Below the pieces are notes generated by a model, which was given only the letters and a program-made list of their open reading frames with translations, searched no databases and was not told the origin of the DNA. From contig NZ_SMAO01000007.1 of the NCBI RefSeq assembly GCF_004342175.1, positions 159,393 through 223,392 on the forward strand: DNA of 64,000 bases, written 5' to 3'. Of the stretch, positions 47,320 to 53,753 are shown piece by piece; positions within the stretch are counted from its first letter, which is position 1; every line of letters begins with the position of its first letter. The DNA is from Thiobaca trueperi (GTDB taxonomy: Bacteria; Pseudomonadota; Gammaproteobacteria; Chromatiales; Chromatiaceae). The translations under genes and the position numbers were made by a program.

Positions 47320-47444
47320 TTGCGCCGTTTGAAGCTGAGGGCAATTGATCCTGTAAGCTTGTGAAGACGTATCGGCGTGACTCTCAGGGCGCTGGATCAA
47401 TCCGCCGCACAAGCGCTGAAAGCCAATCAATCTGGAGTGAAACC

Positions 47445-47579
47445 ATGACTGCCCTGGCCGAGCAAGTGACTTTCGATGCCGACGCTTACCTGGCGTGGGA
47501 GCGCGAGCAGACCGACAAGCATGAGTATCTGAATGGCGAGGTTTTCGCGTTTGAGGATCTGCCGTCGCATGAGAGCTGA
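47445..47579 (+). pseudogene. Uma2-family N-terminal fragment
   Basis: Only 44 codons: VTFDADAYLAWEREQTDKHEYLNGEVFAFEDLPSHES reproduces the first helix and strand of Uma2 proteins and then ends in TGA. The nuclease-like core is missing. It is a remnant pressed against the 3' end of cbbR. Together with 4200-4625 (C-terminal part) and 22155-22757 (complete) it shows active gain and loss of this family. Confidence 0.7.
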
Positions 47580-47587
47580 TCCGGGCG

Positions 47588-48520
47588 TCAGTCTGGCTCA
47601 GGTTGGCCGGCTGGAAGCGTCGGCGCGGCAATGCTGGCTGCCTCGGCGAGAACGAAATCCCGGAAGGCGCCAGCGGCGGGGGAGAGGCGCTTGCCGCGCC
47701 GGTAGACCAGATACCAGTGCCGCCGATCCGGGAAGCCCTCCACGTCCAGCGTCACCAGTCGCCGCGTCTCCAGCTCCAGTTCGATGGTGTGCAGCGAGAC
47801 CACACTCAGTCCCAGCCCGGAGCGCACCGCCTGCTTGACTGCTTCGTTACGGGTCATCTGCATGCCTTGACGGATGGTCAATGCGCGTTCGCTGAAAAAG
47901 CGTTCCATTGCCTGCCGGGTGCCGGAGCCGGTCTCGCGCATCACGAAGATTTCCCCTGCCAGCCGCGCCAGCGGGATCTGTCGCGCGCCGGCCAGCGGAT
48001 GATCCGGAGGCGCGATCACCACCAGCGGGTTGTCCATGAAGGCTTCGGATTCCACGTCGATATCCGTCGGCGGCAGACCCATCAGCACCAGATCCACGGC
48101 GTTGCTGTCGAGCAGTTGCACCAGATTTTCGCGATTGGTGACATCCAGCCGCAGACCGATGCCGGGATAACGGCGCTGGAAGACCGCCAGCAGACGCGGG
48201 GCGAAATAGTTGACCGTGCTGGCGACGGCGATCTGCAAACGCCCGCGGTTGACGCCTTTCAGGGATTCAAGCACCTCTTCCATCTCGCGCAGCGAGCGGT
48301 TGACGGTCAGGCTGTAATGCAGGATCTCCTGCCCGGCCTCGGTCAGGAGGATGCGCTTGCCCAGACGCTCGAAGAGCGGCAGCCCGACCTCGTCCTCAAG
48401 CTGGCGCACCTGCATCGAGACGGCTGGCTGGGTCAGATGCAGTTCTTCGGCGGCGCGGGTGTGGCTCAAATGGCGCGCGACCGCCTCGAAGACCCGGAGT
48501 TGTCGGAGCGAAATATTCAT
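47588..48520 (-). CDS. cbbR: LysR-family regulator of CO2 fixation (CbbR)
   Basis: A 310-residue LysR protein. The winged helix is at residues 1-65 (SLRQLRVFEAVARHLSHTRAAEELHLTQPAVSMQVRQLE), followed by the linker helix and an effector domain (IAVASTVNYFAPRLLAVFQ, NPLVVIAPPDHPLAG, MQMTRNEAVKQAV). The match to CbbR-type regulators and divergent position upstream of cbbL support the name. CbbR activates cbb operons in response to metabolites such as RuBP or NADPH. In most genomes it directly faces cbbL; here a toxin-antitoxin pair lies between, so its operator is about 800 bases from its own start. Confidence 0.9.
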   Translation of the reverse strand: MNISLRQLRVFEAVARHLSHTRAAEELHLTQPAVSMQVRQLEDEVGLPLFERLGKRILLTEAGQEILHYSLTVNRSLREMEEVLESLKGVNRGRLQIAVASTVNYFAPRLLAVFQRRYPGIGLRLDVTNRENLVQLLDSNAVDLVLMGLPPTDIDVESEAFMDNPLVVIAPPDHPLAGARQIPLARLAGEIFVMRETGSGTRQAMERFFSERALTIRQGMQMTRNEAVKQAVRSGLGLSVVSLHTIELELETRRLVTLDVEGFPDRRHWYLVYRRGKRLSPAAGAFRDFVLAEAASIAAPTLPAGQPEPD

Positions 48521-48609
48521 CTGTGGTGTGCCCTGAGTGAGTCAGGTCGGTTGTCGAAAGGTAGTATTGACGGTAGCATCAGTGGTCGTAATCAATGGAG
48601 AAAATTCCT

Positions 48610-48831
48610 ATGCGCGCCGAGAAATTATCCATTTCGCTGCCCCCCGAATCGATCAGGCTGATCGATGCCTATCGAACCAGCCACGCCATCAGGAGCCGTT
48701 CGCAAGTCATCGAGCATGCCTTGCGCAAACTCAGGGAAGACGAATTGGAAGCGGCCTATCGGGAGGCCAGCGCAGACGAATCCGACTGGGATGCAACCGC
48801 TGGCGATGGGCTGGCTCATGAAACGTGGTGA
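48610..48831 (+). CDS. Ribbon-helix-helix antitoxin
   Basis: A 73-residue protein: the N-terminal EKLSISLPPESIRLIDAYRTSHAIRSRSQVIEHALRKL is a ribbon-helix-helix DNA-binding fold, and the acidic C-terminus (EREASADESDWD-like) would wrap the toxin. ATG 48610 follows GGAG by nine bases; ATG 48595 is possible. It overlaps the toxin gene by 14 bases. Such antitoxins repress their own operon. Confidence 0.83.
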   Translation: MRAEKLSISLPPESIRLIDAYRTSHAIRSRSQVIEHALRKLREDELEAAYREASADESDWDATAGDGLAHETW

Positions 48832-49153
48832 CATCCTGTACGCCGATCTCAGTCCGACCGTCGGTTCCGAAATCAACAAACGGCGTCCGGTGCTGGTCGT
48901 TAGCAACGATGCCAGCAATCGGGCAGCGAGCACGGTCACGGTCTTGCCCATTACGTCCAACGTATTGCGGATCTATCCGTTCGAGGTTGCGCTGTCGTCG
49001 GCCGATTCGGGTCTGCCCAGGGATTCCAAGGTTCAGGCCCAACAGATTCGCACCATTGCGAAGGAGCGCCTGTCAGGACCGGTCCTTGGTCGGCTCTCGT
49101 CAGAGCGGATGCGTGATGTCGATGCCGCGATGCGCCTGCATCTTGCGTTGTAG
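48818..49153 (+). CDS. MazF/PemK-type toxin
   Basis: A 111-residue MazF-fold protein: MKRGDILYADLSPTVGSEINKRRPVLVVSND is the hallmark N-terminus, with TVLPITSN and DSKVQAQQIRTIAKERL following. MazF toxins are sequence-specific mRNA interferases. It overlaps the antitoxin gene. The module is placed between cbbR and cbbL and reads toward cbbL; read-through could reach the RuBisCO genes. Confidence 0.9.
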   Translation: MKRGDILYADLSPTVGSEINKRRPVLVVSNDASNRAASTVTVLPITSNVLRIYPFEVALSSADSGLPRDSKVQAQQIRTIAKERLSGPVLGRLSSERMRDVDAAMRLHLAL

Positions 49154-49235
49154 CGGTCAGCTACCAGCCGTCAGCGACCAGCGGAATTCTTTCCTTGCCG
49201 TCCGCATGTTTTCCTTATGCATGACATAAAAAACC

Positions 49236-49278
49236 CTGAGTGTTAATGATAGATCTTCTGCCTATAATCCACACTCAG
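49236..49278 (+). promoter_or_regulatory. Candidate cbbL promoter with flanking inverted repeat
   Basis: A perfect -10 hexamer TATAAT is at 49263-49268; no good -35 lies 16-18 bases upstream (GTGTTA at 49240-49245), which suits an activator-dependent promoter. An exact 8-base inverted repeat, CTGAGTGT (49236-49243) and ACACTCAG (49271-49278), brackets it. The cbbL start is about 95 bases downstream. It may be a CbbR site or a leader hairpin. Confidence 0.5.
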
Positions 49279-49369
49279 TCAGGTGATGCACCGACCGAGC
49301 GCGCCGCATCCAGGGCGCAGGCAGAGCCGGCTCGAACTTACCCATCTCTTTTTTCGAGGACGATCCAGC

Positions 49370-50788
49370 ATGGCCAAGACATATAACGCGGGCGTGAAGG
49401 AATATCGCGAAACCTATTGGATGCCCGATTACACCCCGAAGGACACGGATCTGCTCGCCTGCTTCAAGATCACCCCGCAGGCCGGTGTGCCGCGCGAAGA
49501 GGCGGCGGCGGCGGTTGCCGCCGAGTCCTCCACCGGCACCTGGACCACGGTCTGGACCGATCTGCTGACCGACCTCGATTACTACAAGGGCCGCGCCTAT
49601 GCCATTGAGGACGTGCCCGGCAACGACGACGCCTTTTATGCCTTCATCGCCTATCCCATCGATCTGTTCGAGGAAGGCTCGGTGGTCAACGTCTTCACCT
49701 CGCTGGTCGGCAACGTCTTCGGCTTCAAGGCGGTGCGTGCGCTGCGTCTGGAGGACGTGCGCTTCCCCATCGCCTATGTCATGACCTGCAACGGCCCGCC
49801 GCACGGCATCCAGCTCGAACGCGACATGATGAACAAGTACGGGCGCCCGCTGCTCGGCTGCACCATCAAGCCCAAGCTCGGTCTCTCGGCCAAGAACTAC
49901 GGCCGTGCGGTCTACGAGTGTCTGCGTGGCGGTCTGGATTTCACCAAGGACGACGAGAACGTCAACTCACAGCCCTTCATGCGCTGGCGTCCGCGCTTCG
50001 ACTTCGTGATGGAGGCCATCGACAAGGCCGAGCGCGAGACCGGCGAGCGCAAGGGTCATTATCTGAACGTGACCGCGCCGACGCCTGAGGAGATGTACAA
50101 GCGCGCCGAATACGCCAAGGAGATCGGTGCGCCCATCATCATGCACGACTACATCACCGGCGGCTTCTGCGCCAACACCGGTCTGGCGCAGTGGTGCCGC
50201 GACAATGGCGTGCTGCTGCACATCCACCGCGCCATGCATGCGGTGCTCGACCGCAACCCCAACCATGGCATCCATTTCCGCGTCCTGACCAAGATCCTGC
50301 GTCTGTCGGGCGGCGACCATCTGCACACCGGCACCGTGGTCGGCAAGCTGGAAGGGGACCGTGAATCCACGCTCGGCTGGATCGATCTGCTGCGCGAGTC
50401 CTACATCAAGGAAGACCGTTCGCGCGGCATCTTCTTTGACCAGGACTGGGGCGCCATGCCCGGTGTCTTCGCCGTCGCCTCGGGCGGGATTCATGTCTGG
50501 CACATGCCGGCGCTGGTGAACATCTTCGGCGACGACGCCGTGTTGCAGTTCGGCGGCGGCACGCTCGGTCATCCCTGGGGCAACGCCGCTGGCGCCGCCG
50601 CCAACCGGGTCGCGCTTGAGGCCTGTGTCGAGGCGCGCAATCAGGGCGTCGCCATCGAGAAGGAAGGCAAGGACGTGCTGCTCAAGGCGGCGGCCTCCAG
50701 CCCCGAGCTCAAGATCGCCATGGAGACCTGGAAGGAGATCAAGTTCGAGTTCGATACCGTGGACAAACTCGACGCGGCGCATAAGTAA
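49370..50788 (+). CDS. cbbL: RuBisCO large subunit, form IA
   Basis: A 472-residue large subunit. Active-site blocks are intact: [17 protein letters not shown] (catalytic Lys), [20 protein letters not shown] (carbamylated Lys and metal ligands), [28 protein letters not shown] and [18 protein letters not shown]. It carboxylates RuBP in the Calvin cycle. The sequence and gene order with cbbS, cbbQ and cbbO point to form I without carboxysome genes nearby. ATG 49370 follows CGAGGA by nine bases. It is separated from cbbS by 195 bases containing a large inverted repeat, unusual for this pair. Confidence 0.98.
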   Translation: MAKTYNAGVKEYRETYWMPDYTPKDTDLLACFKITPQAGVPREEAAAAVAAESSTGTWTTVWTDLLTDLDYYKGRAYAIEDVPGNDDAFYAFIAYPIDLFEEGSVVNVFTSLVGNVFGFKAVRALRLEDVRFPIAYVMTCNGPPHGIQLERDMMNKYGRPLLGCTIKPKLGLSAKNYGRAVYECLRGGLDFTKDDENVNSQPFMRWRPRFDFVMEAIDKAERETGERKGHYLNVTAPTPEEMYKRAEYAKEIGAPIIMHDYITGGFCANTGLAQWCRDNGVLLHIHRAMHAVLDRNPNHGIHFRVLTKILRLSGGDHLHTGTVVGKLEGDRESTLGWIDLLRESYIKEDRSRGIFFDQDWGAMPGVFAVASGGIHVWHMPALVNIFGDDAVLQFGGGTLGHPWGNAAGAAANRVALEACVEARNQGVAIEKEGKDVLLKAAASSPELKIAMETWKEIKFEFDTVDKLDAAHK

Positions 50789-50795
50789 GATTGTC

Positions 50796-50962
50796 GAACC
50801 GCAAAGGCGCAAAGGGCACAAAGATTTTGATTCGAGTGCCCTGGCGCCTGGCGGTCGATCAAGAACGCGATTCCCTATTTCCAACATTTGATCGTTGAGG
50901 CCCGGAGACCGCATCCCTGTCTCGCACAGGATCGCTTTGCGTTCTTTGCGCCTTTGCGGTTC
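50796..50962. repeat. Large inverted repeat between cbbL and cbbS
   Basis: The arms are 50796-50814 and 50944-50962, 19 bases each and exactly complementary (GAACCGCAAAGGCGCAAAG and its inverse), separated by about 130 bases, with weaker pairing continuing inward. In mRNA this would form a long stem between the large- and small-subunit genes. The motif resembles a repeat dispersed in many bacterial genomes. Confidence 0.85.
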
Positions 50963-50983
50963 AAAAATCAGAGGACCGATCAC

Positions 50984-51340
50984 ATGAGTGAAATGCAGGA
51001 TTACAACTCCAGCCTCGAAGACCCGAACAGCCGTAAATTCGAGACCTTTTCCTATCTGCCGGCGATGGATGCCGCGCGCATCCGCAAGCAGGTCGAGTAC
51101 ATCGTCTCCAAGGGCTGGAACCCGGCAGTCGAGCACACCGAGCCGGAAAACGCCTTCGATCATTACTGGTACATGTGGAAGCTGCCGATGTTCGGTGAGA
51201 CCAATGTCGATGCCATCCTGGCCGAGGCCGAAGCCTGTCACCAAGCGCATCCCAACAACCATGTGCGTCTGATCGGCTTCGACAACTACGCCCAGTCCAA
51301 AGGCGCCGAGATGGTCGTGTTTCGCGGCAAGCCGGTCTGA
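50984..51340 (+). CDS. cbbS: RuBisCO small subunit
   Basis: A 118-residue small subunit with the form I hallmarks [54 protein letters not shown] and [23 protein letters not shown]. It caps the large-subunit octamer. ATG 50984 gives the conserved length; the frame upstream runs into the inverted repeat and is not coding. Confidence 0.97.
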   Translation: MSEMQDYNSSLEDPNSRKFETFSYLPAMDAARIRKQVEYIVSKGWNPAVEHTEPENAFDHYWYMWKLPMFGETNVDAILAEAEACHQAHPNNHVRLIGFDNYAQSKGAEMVVFRGKPV

Positions 51341-51342
51341 CA

Positions 51343-51370
51343 ATCGGTTTTCGCTCCCGCGAAAACCGAT
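51343..51370 (+). terminator. Strong hairpin after cbbS
   Basis: A perfect 12-base-pair stem ATCGGTTTTCGC with its inverse around TCCC, three bases after the cbbS stop. No T tract follows, so transcript stabilisation or processing is as likely as termination. Confidence 0.65.
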
Positions 51371-51397
51371 ATGTTGAACAATCAGGGATTGACTGGA

Positions 51398-51432
51398 AAA
51401 GCCCCTGTCCTGACGTGCGGGGCAGGGGCTTT
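51398..51432 (+). terminator. Terminator-like hairpin between cbbS and cbbQ
   Basis: Arms AAAGCCCCTG (51398-51407) and CAGGGGCTTT (51423-51432), extended inward by G-C pairs, followed by TCC. With the preceding hairpin it would reduce read-through into cbbQ, giving more cbbL and cbbS transcript than cbbQ. Confidence 0.6.
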
Positions 51433-51471
51433 CCTGTTATGGCCGGGGTGTGTGAACGAGAGAGCAATGAG

Positions 51472-52278
51472 ATGAGCGAAATCGACCGCGACCAATATCT
51501 GATCGAACGTGAGCCCTATTATCGCCCGGTGCAGAATGAAGTGGCGATGTATCGGGCGGCCTACGAGGCGCGCATGCCGGTCATGCTCAAAGGGCCGACC
51601 GGCTGCGGCAAGACCCGCTTCGTCGAATACATGGCCTGGACACTCGGCAAACCGCTGATCACCGTGGCCTGCAACGAGGACATGACGGCCTCGGATCTGG
51701 TCGGGCGCTTCCTGCTCGACATCAACGGCACCAAATGGCAGGACGGCCCGCTGACGGTGGCCGCGCGCATCGGCGCCATCTGCTATCTGGACGAAGTGGT
51801 CGAGGCGCGTCAGGACACCACGGTCGTCATCCATCCGCTGACCGATCATCGGCGCAATCTGCCGCTGGAGAAGAAGGGCGAGCTGGTTCAGGCGCACCCG
51901 GATTTCCAGATCGTCATTTCGTATAACCCCGGCTATCAGAGTCTGATGAAAGACCTGAAGCAGTCCACCAAGCAACGCTTCGGCGCGCTCGACTTCGATT
52001 ATCCGACCGCCGAGATCGAGGCCGAGATCGTCGCCCACGAGGGCGGAGTGGACAAAGCGACCGCCGAAAAACTGGTGCAAATCGCCCATCGCAGCCGCAA
52101 CCTGAAAGGCCACGGCCTGGACGAAGGTATGTCCACCCGGCTACTGGTCTATGCCGCGCAGCTCATCAGCAAGGGTGTCGATCCGCAGTCCGCCGCCCGC
52201 ATGGCCCTGGTCTGTCCGCTGACGGATGATCCGGATATGCGCGATACCCTGGATGCGGCGGTGAATACCTATTTCTGA
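51472..52278 (+). CDS. cbbQ: RuBisCO activase AAA+ subunit CbbQ
   Basis: A 268-residue MoxR-type AAA+ ATPase: Walker A KGPTGCGKTRF, ACNEDMTASDLVGRFLLD, Walker B AICYLDEVVEARQD, and ISYNPGYQSLMKDLKQSTKQRF. CbbQ hexamers with CbbO remodel inhibited RuBisCO. ATG 51472 is chosen by family length. In this locus cbbQ and cbbO are separated by a Fic gene on the other strand, whose end overlaps the cbbQ end by ten bases. Confidence 0.95.
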   Translation: MSEIDRDQYLIEREPYYRPVQNEVAMYRAAYEARMPVMLKGPTGCGKTRFVEYMAWTLGKPLITVACNEDMTASDLVGRFLLDINGTKWQDGPLTVAARIGAICYLDEVVEARQDTTVVIHPLTDHRRNLPLEKKGELVQAHPDFQIVISYNPGYQSLMKDLKQSTKQRFGALDFDYPTAEIEAEIVAHEGGVDKATAEKLVQIAHRSRNLKGHGLDEGMSTRLLVYAAQLISKGVDPQSAARMALVCPLTDDPDMRDTLDAAVNTYF

Positions 52279-53639
52279 GCGGTTCCGCGAACATTGCTCA
52301 ACCGTGCGTCCAGATTCGCTGGAACCTCGAAGACGAGAGCCCGCGCGACCTTGCGCTGATGCAGCAGCCCCAACTCGGCCAGTCGGAGCAAGTCGGCGCG
52401 CGCCGTCTGGTAGACCACGTTGTGGCTCTGGCGATGACCCTCAATGGTGTAGCGCGCGCCGGGGTGGCGGACGGCGTGACGGATCAGCGCCAGTTGCCGG
52501 TGATTCAACTGGTCGCGTAAGTGCGCGGAGGTGCGCAGCATGGATTCCGTCGCCTGCGTCTCGTCGGCCTTCCGCCGCAGGTAGGCATGGAGCCCATCCA
52601 TCGCGGCGACGATGGTTTCCAGTTGTTGGATAAGGAAGTAGGTGACATCGGAGTCGTCCGTCTCGGTGAAGAGATAGGCGCGGGCGTACTGCGCGGGAGC
52701 CTTCTTCAGAATGCTGGAGATGGACACGAACTCCAGCAACCAGTATCCCTGGGAGATGGCGGACCAGTAGAAAAGCGCGCGGGCGACGCGGCCGTTGCCG
52801 TCGATGAAGGGGTGATCGTAGGCGAGCCCGAAGTGCAGCAGGATCGCCCGGATGATGGGCGGTACGAAAGGTTCTGGTTCGAGGTTGTTCGCGAAGCGGC
52901 ACAGCCGCTCCAGGCGTTCGGGCAACTCGTCCGCATGGGGAGGTGCGTGCAGAACCCTTTGGTCCCGATGATCGACGATGTCGATTGGCTCGTCCGCGCG
53001 GCGCAGGCGTCCGGCTGCGGTTGGGTCATCCAGGGTGTCGCGGGTCAGGACGCTATGCAGTTCGAGGATGGTTTGCGGTGTGAGCGGTTGCCCGATCCGT
53101 TCGGAGATCGCCCGCATTGCCTTGAAATTATTGAAGATCATCCGCTCGCTCTTATCCCTTGGTCGGCGACCTTGGCGAAGCATCTCCTTGGCGACCTGGC
53201 GGGTGGTCGAGGCGCCTTCGAGCTGACTCGAGTTGATGGCTTCCTCGATCAGTGAGCGCACCAGATAGGTATCCCGCGTTGCGGGGCTCGCGATCGGAGC
53301 CTCCAGGCGAATCTGGCCGGAGGCGTCCCGGTCGATGCGATGCAGCAGCGCGAGGATCGGATCGGCGAGGGCGAAGACGAACGGCTTGCCGCTTTTGTCC
53401 GTGAGCGGGGTCGGCTTGTAAAGCTGCTGCCGCGCCATCTTGACCGCGAACCACCATTCCTCTGTGCTGAGCTCAGAAGGCGGTTGGCGATGTCGAAGTT
53501 CGTCCCAATGCAGATAACGTCCGCCCGGAGCTGGTCCGACCGGGTTGCGAAACAAAGCGGCGAGGCGTGCAGTGTCGTCTGCATCGACGAAAGATTTCAG
53601 CAGGGACTCGATGTTGGGTGGAGATCGCGGGATCTTCAT
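52269..53639 (-). CDS. Fic-family protein (AMP transferase) with winged-helix C-terminus
   Basis: A 456-residue class II Fic protein. The catalytic motif is HPFIDGNGRVAR, preceded by an inhibitory alpha-helix motif SSQLEG (SxxxEG) near residue 135, so activity is probably self-restrained. An N-terminal DUF4172-like region and a C-terminal winged-helix part (YTIEGHRQSHNVVYQTARADLLRLAELGLL) complete it. Fic proteins transfer AMP to target hydroxyls. It lies antisense between cbbQ and cbbO, so it must have entered an existing cbbQO pair. Codon use is like its neighbours but the upstream 53660-53700 is AT-rich. Confidence 0.9.
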   Translation of the reverse strand: MKIPRSPPNIESLLKSFVDADDTARLAALFRNPVGPAPGGRYLHWDELRHRQPPSELSTEEWWFAVKMARQQLYKPTPLTDKSGKPFVFALADPILALLHRIDRDASGQIRLEAPIASPATRDTYLVRSLIEEAINSSQLEGASTTRQVAKEMLRQGRRPRDKSERMIFNNFKAMRAISERIGQPLTPQTILELHSVLTRDTLDDPTAAGRLRRADEPIDIVDHRDQRVLHAPPHADELPERLERLCRFANNLEPEPFVPPIIRAILLHFGLAYDHPFIDGNGRVARALFYWSAISQGYWLLEFVSISSILKKAPAQYARAYLFTETDDSDVTYFLIQQLETIVAAMDGLHAYLRRKADETQATESMLRTSAHLRDQLNHRQLALIRHAVRHPGARYTIEGHRQSHNVVYQTARADLLRLAELGLLHQRKVARALVFEVPANLDARLSNVRGTAQK

Positions 53640-53665
53640 GAGGCACCCTCTGCTTGGCTTGAACT

Positions 53666-53697
53666 ACTAATTTAGTCGTTATTAGTACCAAATTAGT
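53666..53697. promoter_or_regulatory. AT-rich palindromic operator candidate between fic and cbbO
   Basis: ACTAATTT (53666-53673) and AAATTAGT (53690-53697) are exact inverses, with a further TTAGT between them, in the only AT-rich stretch of the 114-base divergent region. The position just upstream of fic suggests binding by the Fic protein's own winged helix or another repressor; it would also affect cbbO transcription. Confidence 0.5.
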
Positions 53698-53753
53698 ATT
53701 CCAGGTGATAGTCCGTTGCCTGGTGTGACGAACCGTTCTGTTTGGGTGGAACC

